Below are positions 34,118-49,700 of a DNA stretch of 64,000 bases, one piece after another. The notes below the pieces were generated by a model. The model saw nothing but the letters and a program-made list of their open reading frames with translations. It ran no database searches and had not been told where the DNA came from. Every line of letters starts with the position of its first letter. Position 1 is the stretch's first letter. The stretch comes from Phanerodontia chrysosporium. Taxonomy: Eukaryota > Basidiomycota > Agaricomycetes > Polyporales > Phanerochaetaceae. The DNA lies in NCBI GenBank assembly GCA_001910725.1, contig MJGA01000009.1, positions 1,054,001 to 1,118,000 on the forward strand. Direction: 5' to 3'. The translations under genes were made by a program, and so were the position numbers.

Positions 34118-35432
34118 ATGGACATTCGCTACGATCACGGCTCGGACATCCACGTCGTTCGCGCAAACTGCGACGATGCCCCAGACCTCGTCGCCATTGG
34201 CGGTGACCACTCCGTCCAGGTCCTCATTACCGTATGTCCTCCACGCGCGGCGCACGCGTGCATGCTCTGAACTCATCTAGATAGACAGCGACGTCTGCCC
34301 GTGTGGTGGCCAACTTTTACATAGGGTGCAGAATTACTGCCATTGCGTGGTCGACGCGTTGCACGTCGCCCTCTACGACGGATGAGTGGTCAATAGAGTG
34401 CGTTCCCTCAGCACCTCGACGCGCGAGCTTCCTCTCATAAGCACCCAGGCTGACCGCGGCTGGCTCAAACTTTGGGCTGTACCACCTCTCAAAATCCCAT
34501 GACGCGGAGGAAGACGTGTTCCCTTTCGGAGGCGGCCTCAGTGGCCACCATGGCCGGGTGAACGACATGGCCTTCTGCGGGGGCCAGTCCGACGACAGCT
34601 GGAGATACGTCGCGACCGTATCTGGTGCGTGCGAGCCCCTCTATGCTGTGGCCCCAACCTGACACAGCTCCCATAGACGACAAAATGCTCATGGTCTGGG
34701 ACCTCAACCCAAGCGTGCACATTACCTCCCCCGCCTCACCCTCATCCTCGCCAGAACCCCGCCCCCAGCCGACGGCATACGTGATCAGCTTCCCCTTCCC
34801 GCTAACGACGGTGGCTGCGCATCCGAGCACAAGCAGAGAGTTCCTGGTCGCCGACGCTCGCGGCAACATCTACCTCACCGACTGGCGCACAGACCCCGAA
34901 GAGAACGAGCAGGTCTCCTGGCGCAACTCGAGCGTCATCGAACTCGTCGAACCACGCGCGCTCAGCGATGCCATTGGGGGCACCCCCAGCCGCTGGGCAG
35001 GCAGCGTCGCATGGCGGCGCGACTCTCCGGACATGTGTGTTTTGATCTTCTCTGTACTAATGCATGCCGCTGACGGCAGAACGCAGCATCGGCGCGGCGT
35101 ACGGCTCGCGTTTCGCGCTGTGGGACCTCTCGAAGCTGCAGGGCGGCAAGCCGAACGCGGTGGGCCCGACGTTCCCAGACGGCGGGACCAAGTTCCGCTG
35201 GTGCGCGACCTTCCCAGACTACTTCGCGGTGACCACGAACAGCACCGCCAAAGGCGCGATCGTGCACGTCTACAACACGAGTTACCTCCAGGCACAGCCG
35301 ACCGTGTTCAACGTCGCACCGCGCCCGCTGTACGTACGCGACCTGGACTTCCTCGGCGGCAAGGGCATCCCGCGCATCGCTGCGGCCGTCGGTCGCGAGC
35401 TCATTATCTTCTACATCGGTGTCGAGTCATGA
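34118..35432 (+). CDS. NUP37: Nucleoporin Nup37, WD40 protein
   Basis: Beta-propeller subunit of the Y-shaped (Nup107-160) nuclear pore complex. Exons: 34118-34231, 34285-34397, 34449-34624, 34677-35034, 35087-35432; 368 residues. WD-type blades are seen at VAIGGDHSVQVLI, GLSGHHGRVNDMAF followed by DDKMLMVWDLN, FLVADARGNIYLTDWR and GAAYGSRFALWDLS. The C-terminal blade ends LIIFYIGVES. The third intron acceptor is the second of two nearby AG sites. Assignment rests on the blade sequence and length typical of fungal Nup37; another WD40 protein of similar size is less likely. Confidence 0.82.
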
Positions 35433-35750
35433 ACCACGGTCTGTTTGTCATATATCCCACCTATATTTGTGCGAATGCAAACGCAGTACAGTCATGTGAT
35501 ATATCCTAGAGAGACACGAAGCATAATTACCGCAAGAAGGGGGAGTAGCTGTGCACGAGTCTAGACGCATTAGTGAACATGTAACCATGTCCGTCGTGAA
35601 CGAAGAGAGAGCGAAAAGGGAGATGCAACACAAGAAGCACCGTAGCTTAGGGATGGCGTGGAGATCCGGTGACGAAAAAGCGGAACGGAGCGTAATAGAG
35701 CAAACTCAACAAACATAACGAAATCGAGAACAGAGTCCGCGCACACAGCG

Positions 35751-38700
35751 CTATCGCGAGACCAAGCTGCTGTACCCGCTATGCGAGCTGCTGTACGGCG
35801 GCGGCGGGTACGGGTGGTAGTGGTGGCGCGACGGGTTCGTGTGCGTGTACCCGCTGTGGCTCGGGGGCTCATGGTACGCAACGCCGCCAGCACCGCCGCC
35901 CGCGCTGTGCGGCGCACCAAACGCGCCGCCGCCGTCCGGCATCGTGAGCGCGAAGCCGCCCATCGCGAGGTACGCCCCGCCCTCGGCGCCCTCGCCGAAC
36001 CCGATCTCGCGCAGCATCGTCCGGTAGTACGTCGCGTCAGACTCGGTCGCGACGTACGCCGGCTGCTGCGGTGGCGAGCTGTACGCCGACGCGTGTGCTG
36101 GCGGCGCCTGTGCGAGCGGGGCTGCCACGGGTGGCGGCGGGAGCGTGTGCTGCGACGAGCTGCTTGTGTACGGGTATCCGGAGATGCTGCTGCGCACGGA
36201 CGAGTCTTGCGCGGTGGGGTATTCCAGATCGCGTGCGTGCTGGTGACCGTGGGAATGAGAGCTGGACATGGCGGGTGGCGGAGGCGGGGCAGACGGTGAG
36301 GTCGGGTAGTGACTACTATAGGAATGGTGGTCGACGTGCATGGCATGTTGTTGGTACCCGGACGACGGTGAGGGCCCCGAGGAATAGGAGGACGCTAGAA
36401 GACCCTGGTTAGCATCAGGGGCGGAACACGTTCCTTCATACATACACGAGTAGCGCGACTCGCTCGCGCGTACGCTTTGCTGTTGTTGATGTTGTTGTTG
36501 CTGGTAGCGTTCCTTCTCCGCCTGCTTTGCGCGGAGCGTGTCGTTTGCAATCAACGCTCTGAGGAAGCGTGCATGGTAGGCCGCCGAGCTCGATGAGCTC
36601 GACAGCGTCGACGCCTCGTGGTACGCATCGGCCGTCTTCGCGATCGTGCTGTAGATCTCCTCAGTAGCGCCTTCGTGCAATTGAGCGAGCGTCTCCGAAC
36701 TCCTCAAGAGCTGGCGAGAAGTGTAAGTCGCGCCCTCAGCAGGGTCGTAAAAGCTGAATACCTTCAGCAGGAAGACCGCTGCGTACGCCGTCATCACTGT
36801 GGTCGACTCCTGGCCGTAGCGCTAGGGAATTCCCGCGGAAATTAGCGGGCTATATTGCGCGGCGTTCCTGGCAACTCACCAGCATCGCCATGCCCGCAAA
36901 GTCCTTTGTGACGATCTGCAAACTCTCCAGTGCGCTGGTGTAGCATGCAGACAGGGCGGCAAGGCTGGGGGTAGCGCGGGTGTTCTGGACGTCATCATTA
37001 GCCAGCATGGATCATCCGGCATCCAAGCACTCACCGACGACAATGGCCCGTTGATGCCGAAACTGTTCAGGAAAAGCCGCACATACAGCCGGAAGAAGCT
37101 CAGGAACGCAAAGTGGAATTTCTCGCCGTTCGCTAGGGTCCTGTCAGCGATCGCCGCGCACGCAAAGAGCAAGGGGAAGGGTGCGCTCACCGCGCTGCAT
37201 CTCCCGCTGCCACGTCTCGCCCCACTGCGTCAGCTTGCCGTTGCAGTTGCGCAGCAGCACATCGTAGTTCATGTCCGTGTGCTGGCCCTGAGCGCCTCTG
37301 CTCGACGCAAACACCTCCGTGGTCTCCGAGGCAATGCGCCGCAGCTGCACGAACGCGGCGACGATGACATCCTCGGGACGGATGGGCGTCCCGCCCTCCT
37401 CGTGCCACGTTGTCGAGTGTCGCACCAGCTCGCACTCGGGAAGCATCCACTGCCGCCCGGTCTGCGTGCTCAGGCTGCGGTCGTGCACGAATAGAACGAG
37501 ATATGTCCTTTCGCGATTCCGCCGCTCGAGAAACTGGCGATCCGTCTCCTCCGGCGGACGCTTTTCCACATAACGGTTGAGGCCCAGCTCCACGGCCATC
37601 CGGCAGGCATATCCAATATAGGTCCACGTCCGATTATCGTCGGGCTCGCGCCAGTAGGTGAGACAGGCAAAGGCCTGACAAATCTCGACGCGTTTCCACT
37701 GTTCGGCGAACGCCTTGACCGCAAACTCGTTCGCCAGTTGCCGCACGTGTTTGTACAGCTCCTCGGCAAAGAACTTGCAGCAGGCCATGATGATCGTAGT
37801 GAAGAGGAAGGGGCACCGCGAACGGACGTAATTGACCGTATGCAGCGAAGGCTCGAAGAGGTTGATGAAGGGATTCAACCTGAGGAAAAACAGGTCAAAG
37901 AGGATCTCGGCACGCCTTTCGTCGATGATACCAGCGGCAATAGGGTCCTGGAGTGTCTGAAGACCAGCGAGGGCGCTCATCGGCGGCGAGGTGACCCGAG
38001 GGACATGAGGGGAGCGCGGGCGCGTTTCATCCACTGTCTGACTGCGCTCAGACGTCGGCCTCGACGGCGGTGGCTCATAGGGTTCCGGATTGAGGATGGT
38101 CTTGAAGAACTTAGAATTACGTTGTTCTTGGGAAATGAGCTCTTGCGGAAAGATATTTTTGCCTTCCGCTTTCTCGGATTCCTCACCTTCCTCTTCGCGG
38201 CCTGCTCGTGATGAGCTGGGCACGGGGCCACCCTCGTAGTCCGGAGGCAGGTTGAGTGGAGGCAGCTCATTATTGGGGAAGCGGTCGGAAGGCCGTGTCT
38301 CTGAGGGATATGTCAAAGCACCGGGGTCGGTCGTCTGCGACTTGAGCTTTGCGCTATTGAGACCCTTTTCGAGCCTGCGGAGCATCTTGGACGCTTCGGA
38401 CAATCTGAAGGGCAAAGCTCCAGATGAGCGCATATAGTCACATGCAGGATGCTTACTTGGAGCCTGGCTTGCGTCCACGGCGGTGCTTCTCAAATATACA
38501 TCTAACGGCGATATTAAAGGTCTGCATATCGGCCACCGGGTGAATTGGCGACTCACTCTGTACCCGAGCGCTTGCAGCGCTGACAAGGCTGGCCTTCTTC
38601 CGCACCCACGCACTTCATCTACAAGACCGACTATCAGCGATAGCGAATAGCGGTGCAGGGTCGGTGTCCTACTTTGGCTGCCCTGCAGACGGTGCATGCT

Positions 38701-38877
38701 CTGGCTCCTCTGACGAGGGGCGGCTTACTGGAAAGCCGGCAGGCACGTGTTGGAAATCTGGGCAGGTTATTAAGTAGGGGATGGTGCGCACTTTTGCTTC
38801 GTGGGGTCCGCGACGGAAGTCGATGTAGAAGCTCCTGGCGTAGGAGACGAGCGCGTAGGCAATGCAGGCTGGTCCAT
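35751..38877 (-). CDS. Zn2Cys6 transcription factor with fungal-specific domain
   Basis: DNA-binding regulator of 894 residues in nine exons: 38877-38792, 38727-38673, 38618-38557, 38501-38457, 38404-37191, 37132-37035, 36984-36880, 36821-36446, 36394-35751. The zinc cluster spans four exons: CTVCRAAKMKC, CQRC, and C in SGTECIFEK, followed by a basic linker (HRRGRKPGSK) and a short coiled coil. The middle homology region runs from SPPMSALAGLQTLQDP through RTWTYIGYACRMAVELGLN. The last 250 residues are low complexity: a Gln/His run (QQQQHQQQQS), then Ser/Pro/Tyr/Gly-rich. The intron at 36395-36445 is supported by its GTATGT donor and GCTAAC branch site. Target genes are unknown. Confidence 0.92.
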
Positions 38878-39135
38878 GGCAGGGAGACAATGGAGGAGGG
38901 ATGTATTGTGCGCGGGAACGACGCAGGGCGGTGTCGAGGCTGACGAGCGGAAACAGACGGGACACCACGAGCGGCGAGTGTGCTCGCTGTCGCGGACGGT
39001 GAGCACGAGGCGTAGGGATGGTGGTGGGGGAAACGAGAGAGCGGACGGGGACGAGGATGGTTTGAGTGTGTTTGATGTGTGTGGGCACGAACGCGGCGAT
39101 AGTCACGCTTCATGGGGGAATTCACCGGCTCTGAT

Positions 39136-39214
39136 GTCACACTCGTGACAGGGACACCCGCCGGCAACCATGGGCGCATGTCCCGATTGGGGAGACTCTG
39201 GTCACACCTGTGAC
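39136..39214. promoter_or_regulatory. Paired near-palindromes upstream of Zn2Cys6 gene
   Basis: GTCACACTCGTGAC (39136-39149) and GTCACACCTGTGAC (39201-39214) are two near-identical inverted repeats 65 bp apart, 260-340 bp upstream of the factor's ATG. Paired dyads are a common arrangement for dimeric regulators. Which protein binds is unknown. Confidence 0.4.
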
Positions 39215-41447
39215 GAGGAAACGCCGGAGGGAATTCACCGAGCGGCGGCTATCTTGCCGAGCCAATCGCGGCGGCCCCTCAATCGGTCACTATATCATTT
39301 ACCCCATTGTGGCCAAACGCCCGGTTCGCCTTTGATACCCGCTCGATCTCTCGGTCCCGGGCTTCCCCTGACCTCAGCACTGTCCGCCGCCGCTGCTGCT
39401 GCTGCTGGTACTGCTGCTGCCAGCACCAGCCGCGGACAACGTGCAGACATCTCTCTCGCAACAACGTTCCCGGCCAACTCCTCTCCAGGGACGACAAAAC
39501 GATCTGCACTGGCAAAGGCTGTGCATCTTCGTTTCATTCGTCGCCACAACGGCCTTCTCCCACTTGTGGAGACCGCGTCCGTTCGCGGAATATCAAGCCA
39601 TGTCGCACACTCGTCGGAATTGTGATCGGGACCGCACGCCATCTGCTGGGCGATTCGCCTGCAGTCGACGAAAAAACTGACTCCGAGACGGATCGAAGCA
39701 GAGAAAACCTTACGCCAGGCTCATAACGAAAGCACGGCGGGATCGGACACCGGCCGCACTCGTTCTATTGTGCCGGACGCTCCTGTCAGTAACATCACCA
39801 GCGTGAACCAGAATAGCTGCGCGAGCGCGCCCCCTCGCACACCGCAACCCGAGGCGTACAGGCATTCAAACCTTTCTCCGACAAGGTTTTGCCGTCATCT
39901 CGAGCGTATATCAATCGTGGCCCTGCCTCTCGCGCGCGACGCCCAGGAGGATGAAAACCTGCGGTCGACGCACGGCCGATCGCATCGCAAGCGTGTCAGC
40001 CTCCCTCCCCTGAGCGCAGTGGTCAGCGCTCAGCGTGACACGACGCAGGCGCGAGGCCCCTCGGCGGAGGTATGCAATCAATGATTGCAGTTACCGAAGC
40101 ACCGCCCCGAGTGCCACGCTCGCCGGCCTCAGAGCCCATGCTCGCCGTCACCGACCGTGACTGCCCTCTGCCCGTGTCGACAGTGTCCAGTGCAATGTGC
40201 CGGAAATGGTACCCCGCTGTCACGCTGCGCGTGATGGGCCCGGCCTCGTCAGCAGAGGCGGGTGCTGCACCCCTGCGAGCATGCCGGACCTGGGTATACA
40301 GTTTGCTGCCCTGGGCGGCGACGCTTTGGGATGCCGCGTGAGCCGGGCGGGTTTCCACGCTGGGCCGGCGAGGATCCCTGAGAAGACGACATGCCCTAGC
40401 TGTAATACCCTGCAAACATAAACAAAGAGTAGCGCAGGCGTCCTAGAAAACCTAGGGCCCCTCCTGCGCATGGCCTAAACTCCACGTATGCGCTGAGGCG
40501 CACGAGCCTCATTCAGAGCGCACAGCGCCTCGGGTTAGAGAGCTCCGGAAGGCGCGACTCCCGAAGGTATCACTGGTCAGCACCGGCTGAGCCATGAACA
40601 CATCCAAGACACCGCGTGCGGTTGTGCGCGGAATTCGGCAACATGTGCTGCGCGCACGAAACGACTTGGCCGGTCCCAGCCCGCCCGACGCGTCGATCGC
40701 TCAAGGGACCCTTGCGCCGCACCCGCCAAGGGTTTGCCGACATCCGCGGGCGCGGGACGCACATTTCCGGACAGAGGAGCGGATGCGAGGGGTTGACATT
40801 GCCCGTGAGACGTCGGAGGTGCAAAGGAGAAACTGCGCGGGAGCTATTGTAAGAGAGGATTGTCAGGCACTTGTAAAGCAGAAAACGCATCCAGGGGTGC
40901 TAACGCAATCCATGAGCAGCGCAGACTGGGCGCCATGTATAGGCATCGTGTTCGCGTGAAAACGCACCGAACGAGGTGCCCCGGTCCCAGTGCACTTGCG
41001 ACACTGTCTGCATGCGGTTCTCAACTCTCACGAGCAATGGTTACCAAGCGAGCTTCTTGGACGTCTCAGGCTTGCGGGTGCTATAGCTGGCCTCGCGGTT
41101 GCAGCTATCCCCGCTCTACGAGACAGAATCACTTCTCATATTCCTAGCAAGAAGATCAGTTCGAGCATCTCCGCGGTGAAGCGGAAAGGCACGATGATGG
41201 ACTGCGCACCTGTCTGATAATTCTGCCAGCGAATTGTTGTCTCCCTGTCGAAAGCTGTGACTCTACTCGTGTAAAGCTGGTTTGTTCCATCCACCCGGGT
41301 GTGACCGCACCGACACTGCTCGGGCGGCGCATCAAATGATGCCGGCATAGTCCGTGATGGATGACTAAGCACATCCCGCTCGCGCTGTAGGCGCCAAAGT
41401 TGTCTGACGGCGACCGCAAAGTCGACGCTCACCACCACCGACGAGCC
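39215..41447. other. 2.2-kb gene-free region
   Basis: A short CTG/CAG-rich stretch lies at about 39390-39420. Otherwise I see no gene, tRNA, or element with ends. The part next to 41447 should hold the CDC5 promoter. Confidence 0.5.
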
Positions 41448-44297
<2,850 letters not shown>

Positions 44298-44787
44298 GCC
44301 TGTCGATGTCGCGATGCGGTGTACGAGTAGTGTATGTAACGGACCGGATATTCTATGATGCTAGTGTATTTTCTCCGAAGTATCTCTGCGTCTGCACCCG
44401 CGTGCATAGAGTCTCGGATGACCCAGAGCCGTGTTCTCTCCGTCCAAACCTTCTCCGACTCCGTCAAACTGACGCACCGTGGGTAGGCGGCGCCCTTCGT
44501 ACAGTATCGCCAGGGTTATCGACTGCCCATCGCATGGCCTCGACGTGTGAAGCTCCGCAGCGGGCATAGGCAGCTCGCAACGTGCCTGTCGAACAGGAAA
44601 ACGATCAATTGCGCACGCCAGGGCAAGGCCGCACGGGGGCAGAACGCCAAACAACCATAATATACATACGACCGATCCGGGCCTCGCTCCCCGCACCCAT
44701 CCTTTCCCTCATACCCACTTTGCGGCTCCGTCGAGGAGGCCCGCACACCCTCGCAGCGCACGATCCTTACCGAGAACATCGAGGCCG
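44298..44787. other. Intergenic between CDC5 and membrane-protein gene
   Basis: 3' flank of CDC5 and upstream region of the next gene. A TATA-like ATATACAT lies near 44661. No gene is seen. Confidence 0.5.
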
Positions 44788-45891
44788 ATGCCCGCAGCAG
44801 AAGCACGCGCGGTGAGCACCGCAACCTCCGTTGTGGTCGCGACACCGCAGGGCACCATCATCACGACCACCGTCTACACATCCGCCACCCCGACGGACGA
44901 GCCCGCAGCGGCGCCGGTGCCGTCGAGCGGGCCCGTCGACACCGTGCCCGTGGGTGCCATCGCAGGCGGGGCCGTGGCGGGCGTGTTCCTGGCAGTGGCG
45001 GCGGTGATTGCCTGGCATCTCTGGGGACGAAACATCAAGCGCAAGGAGGCGGAGAAGCGCAAACAGGCGGTGCGTGTCGCTGCTCGCTGTGCTGTGCTGA
45101 GACAGGGAGGATCTGCCCCGCGTCGATCCCAAGGTGCTGACGTCCTGCGATGCAGTTCGCGTTCTTCCAGGTCCGCGAGAACACGCGCCGCAATGCGTCG
45201 ACGCTCTCACGCCCCCAGGGCTCCTATCGTCCGTCGTCCACTGCGAGCAGCACGAGCGAGCGTAAAGTCAAGTTCGTGTCCCTCGACCCGCGGGTGACCT
45301 TCACCGATCCCAACGCCGCTCCTGCGTCTGGCTCGAGAATGAGAAGACAGGTGCGGATTTTCTCGCAATACTCATAAACGATATCCTCACACTAAGCAGA
45401 CGCAAACACCCCTCCAAGCATAACACCTCCCATACGCGCATACACCCATGCACCTGCCCGCCCAGTCCGCTCGCCAAGAGCGTCACACCGCCAGACGATT
45501 CATCGTCGTCTTCGACAGAAGCATCTGTGCCGCCCCTTCCAGAGCGACCTAGTCCCACGCGGAGCAACACAGACGCCTCGAAAGCGACGACCACGACCGC
45601 ACCCTCGAGCTGGCGTGGGCCGGCTATGCTGGAGCCCCCACACCTACACCACAAGAGTTCCAACGCGAGCAGCGTGTCCATGTACTCCACGCAGAGCGGC
45701 GAGGAGCGCCAGATACGGGCTCCCCGAGCCTCATCATGGCTGCGCTCAGCCAGCCAGACCCCTCGCAGCCGTTGATCCCGGAATACACTCCGGCCCAACG
45801 GCTGTCTGCCACCGAGGGTGATGACACTAATCGCTTGTCGCACGTCAGTGCAACCTCCACATCGTCGCGCGAAGTCGGCATCGCACGATGA
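44788..45891 (+). CDS. Ser/Thr-rich single-pass membrane protein (Mid2-like layout)
   Basis: The N-terminal exon (44788-45069) has a Thr/Ser/Pro-rich stretch (TATSVVVATPQGTIITTTVY), a Gly/Ala-rich membrane segment (GAIAGGAVAGVFLAVAAVIA) and a basic stop-transfer (RNIKRKEAEKRK). The second exon starts at 45156 and gives VRENTRRNASTLSRPQGS. The tail is Ser/Pro-rich (TPPDDSSSSSTEASVPPLPE; QRLSATEGDDTNRLSH) and ends TGA 45889-45891. The layout resembles fungal wall-stress sensors, but there is no signal peptide at this ATG. The join near 45352-45464 is unresolved, and a one-base frame break near 45705 separates two clear coding parts. The exon model of the 3' half is therefore tentative. Confidence 0.45.
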
Positions 45892-46104
45892 CCTTCCCTG
45901 TAACTTTCATAAGGACTTGCCGGACTGTTTCTCGGGTCGTGTGACGATAGCACTTAACGACTCTTTATGCTCTTCCTGACGCTTTCTAGCCAGATTAGTC
46001 GTCGGACAGTTATGAACATACCTTGCTTTGTAGTCTTGTTTTGCACACAGTTTGCTTGGATCGCTCATTTTACGTGCGCTGTAGTTATAGACCTGTAATG
46101 ATCG

Positions 46105-46843
46105 TCAATAGCGTAGCTACGAACGCAGGGTGTCTATATAATGCTTTCAATGAAGTCAGCGTGTCTGCGGTGCGGCCAAAGAGTGAAAGATGCATACCTG
46201 CTCTACTTTCGCAACAGAGTTTTTGAACTCGTTCACCTCCCGCCAACAGTCTAGAGTGGTCGTGGGATGTGATCTGCAGGACGCAATGAGACAGCTTGCA
46301 AGACAGCAGTAATAACCACGCACTTGTAGCAGTTGACAACAGCCTCGCTCTTCGCCTGCACGTCCGGGAACTCGTTGAGGGCCCTGCGCGTCTGGAACCG
46401 CTCGACCTTCTGGCGAAGCTCCTCGAGGTCGCCCATAAGGGCCGCACTACTCTTCACGCGGCCTGCCTCGTCTGCGCCGTCCGCAGCATCGGCCGCTTCG
46501 CCGGCCATGGCGCGCTCGCGGTCGAGGTTCTCCTTCTCGAGCGCACGCTCGATCTCCTCACGAACGGCCTCCTCCTCCTGGCGCAGGTGCTGGAGCTCGG
46601 CCTGGATGCGCGAGCGGATCTGGGCGTCGAGCGTGCTCTGCCGCTCTGGCGGCACGGGCGTGACGGTGTGGTCGACGAGGTCGTTCACGACATCCTCGGA
46701 GAACTAGAAGTGGTTCGTGCGCCCCGCGCCGTTGAGTGTGCAGGCTTCGCAGAGCAGGAAACGCGAGATGGGCGCACCTGGATCGGTGTCTCGGCGCGGA
46801 AGACCTGCTCGTCGCTGTCAGGTTTTGACTGGCTGGCACCCAT
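46105..46843 (-). CDS. MIC19: MICOS subunit Mic19
   Basis: Peripheral inner-membrane protein of the MICOS complex at crista junctions. Exons: 46843-46778, 46703-46324, 46273-46198, 46116-46105; 177 residues. MGASQSKPDSDEQVF is a myristoylation-type start typical of Mic19. A long charged helix follows (IRSRIQAELQHLRQEEEAVR). The C-terminal CHCH-like part has VNCYK and LDCWREVNEFKNSVAKVEQ, with two cysteines. The last exon of 12 nt is chosen because it ends the protein shortly after KVEQ, as expected. An alternative acceptor 24 nt downstream would give a longer, unfamiliar tail. The first intron of 74 bp is long for this genome. Confidence 0.85.
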
Positions 46844-47122
46844 GGCGGGCTCAGGGATCGAAGGAGGGAGGGGCACAAATTCAAGTCCATCATGCCTCTC
46901 AAGCGACCTCCCTGCGTCCGCACCCGATTGACGCTCACCGGCGCTCCTTGCGCGCCCACGCGCCTTTGTCAACTTGTGCCGAATAATCGTTGCAAACTCA
47001 GAACTCATGTGCATTGTGCAAAGCAGAATCCGCGTACATTGTGAGTTGTCGATACATATTGAGTGTACATGGAAGTCTATATATGCCAGATTACATCTTG
47101 CACTGCCCCTTTCAAAGACAGC

Positions 47123-49466
47123 TTAGAACCACCGGCTGGGATGCAAGCCTAGCCTGTCGAGAACGCCTTTGAAGCCCTTGGGGACAAACGCCTCCACGCC
47201 TTTGGTCGGCGGGCGGATGTCCACCGGCTTCCCGACGATCTCCAGCCTAGTCCCATGTCAGTCATGTCCCTGAGGAAGTCAGAGTAAACTTACTCGTATG
47301 CCGGACGACCATCTGTCATCAACTCCAGCCGGACAACAGGGTGCTCCATATCACGCGTGTCGACCTCGAAGGTCGACCACTTGTAGTTGCCCTCCGGCAC
47401 ATACTTGAGTACCTCTTCCTGGGGTACCTCCTCTTCAACGACCTCAGTAACGACTTCTCCATCGACCTCGCGCTGCACTTCTGCCAGGCGCTTTACGGTC
47501 CTTTCGCTCTTGTCCCTTAGTGTCCGCACGAGCGGCACCCAGAACATGCTCATCGGGCTCGTGGAGACCTCGATCAGGCTGTGACCGTCCCCCTCTGCAT
47601 TGAACTTGATCGCGGCGAACTCGTGGCGGTCGCCCGAGAGGAGGATGACGTTCTTGACTGTATGCATAGTCGCGAGTAGTGCGTCCTTCTCGTGCGTGTA
47701 GGGGTTCCAAGAGTCGGTCTCGGCCTCGTAGGTCCAGAGCGCTGTGAAGGGAACAGAGGACACAACGAACTTGAAGGTGGCCGTGTTGTTCACCTGGTAA
47801 AGAGCCATGAGCGTATGCCTGGCGAATCGTTGCTGGTAATATAGACATACCCGTCCCAGCCAGTCGTACAGAGCAGCCAGTTGCTTCTCACCGAGCATGG
47901 TACGTGAGACTTCATCTCCGTGGTGAATGTCAGAACGGTACCGCCGGGTGTCCATGACGAAAAAGGCCACATCTCCATAGCGGAACTCATAGTAGTGTGC
48001 GTCGGGCTCGAGAGGGTCGAAGTTGGCGTTGGCGTTGTAAAGGCGGAAAGCATTGTCGGCGCTCTTGAACGGTGGCGTCGAGTCGTTGCCTTGGCCAACA
48101 TAGTTGTTGATAATCTACTAGTAGTTAAGTATCGTTGTGATGGGAGAGCATGTCGTATACAAACCTCATGATCGTCGTAAGTGTGGAACATCGCTGTAAG
48201 ACGGGAGCTCAGCTTGTGCAGCATTTCCTGAAGGGACTGGAACTCACGCAGCTTCTCATACACCTTGCGCATGCTGGGACTCTGATAGTTGCGCCTGTAG
48301 AGCCTCCTGTACGACTCGAGGTTGTCGCCAAAGTACATGGGCACATCCGCGTAGATAAAGTCGCCCAAGAATAGCATAAACTCAGCAGGTCCAACCTCCT
48401 CGGTCGAGAGAGCCACAGATGTATTGCTTGCAGCAGTAGCATTTTCGGGAACCGATGCATCAGACACATTGGGCCAGAGGTAGTCCGCAAGCAAGTCGAA
48501 GCCTTTGATCTGCCGACCGTGGAAGGGCACGTAAGGGAAGTTGGGAGTCGCGCAAGACGAGACGAGGAAGCGGAAATGCGAGCCTGTCGGAATGCGCGGG
48601 TCAGGGAACGTGTGGAACTTGATGGGTTCCGCCGGGTAAGGAAGCGGCATTGCCTCCGCATCGGCAAGTATGTCTGTAGGTCGAATTAGGGATGCTGCTG
48701 GTCCAGGGGAAAGGGCACATACATTCGTACTTCGTGCTTGGCCATAGTCCATCCAGACGAGCGGTATTCACCCAGTCGTCCGCAGCACTAAGGTTGAGGA
48801 CTGGCCCTGCGTTCCAGGTTGGTTCCTCGAGTGCCGAGACCTGCCGCCAGAGGACGCGAACCTGTGTCTCGGTAGCGTTGGGCTCGCCCAACGGGTAGCG
48901 AACGACAAGTTTCGCAGAGTCAGGATAGACGGCCCCAACACGTGTGAAGACGACGTCCCGAGCGTCGTCGATAATTGGGTACAGGACGAAGTCGAGGGAG
49001 AACAGAAATAGCACAGCGTTGATGACAACATTCAAGATGTTCAGCAGGCGTGAAGGGCCCGGGATGGAGAAAAGCAGCGAGAACAGCGGGTCTTGCTGAG
49101 CCTGCCACAATCATAAGGGCATGTCATCGCAGATAGAGAGGCAAACGTACTCGTACTGGAATCTCCTGCACGATAGTTTCTTCCTCCTTCTCCTCCTCGA
49201 CCTCTCCGTCCTCCACACGGATCCTGACCTTCTCTACATGAGTCACCGTAGTAGATGAGCCAGACGAGATAGGCGTAAGGTACAGAGATGATAGGTAGAG
49301 AACATAAACTACAGGGAGGGCCTTCCTCAAGATCGACGACGGTAGCTGCACAGGAGAAGATAAGCGGCAGCACTCCTCGATGCTATGGAGAACTTACCAC
49401 TCGTAAGAACAGATAAGAGCCTATTCTGAACAGGGTAGATAATACAGCGGTTAGGAATACAAGCAT
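47123..49466 (-). CDS. PhoD-like metallophosphatase, membrane-anchored
   Basis: Phosphodiesterase/alkaline phosphatase D family enzyme. Exons: 49466-49398, 49345-49151, 49101-48723, 48673-48248, 48193-48165, 48114-47851, 47793-47294, 47246-47123; 661 residues, no frame break. The first 120 residues contain three hydrophobic segments (MLVFLTAVLSTLFRIGSYLF; VVYVLYLSSLYLTPI; NVVINAVLFLFSLDFVLYPI). The catalytic part shows FLVSSCATPNFPY, FLGDFIYADVPMYF, MFHTYDDHEIINNY, FFVMDTRRYRSD and VILLSGDRHEFAAI, the metal-binding Asp/His/Asn residues of this family. An acidic loop (VVTEVVEEEVPQEEV) interrupts the fold. Substrate is unknown. Location is probably the endomembrane system. Confidence 0.9.
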
Positions 49467-49700
49467 GTTGGCTTCCTAGGCTGGGGTCATGCACGGCTCG
49501 TGAGGGGTAATCGTGAAGTACGTTGGAACAACGCTCGACGGGGTCTGGCCGTTATATTTGCTACCGCAAGGTTGGCGACAGGCAGGGATGATGTCACTCG
49601 ATCGCACCTGCCATCAACCCAGTAAACCCTTGGCAATTACAGTGAATACAGCTCAAATAATACAAGTACGCTACATCATCCTCGATAGATATACAACAGG

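Noticed and set aside
45301..45843. 180-codon minus-strand open frame opposite the Mid2-like gene
   Set aside because: It is antisense to Ser/Thr-rich coding parts and shows no family similarity.
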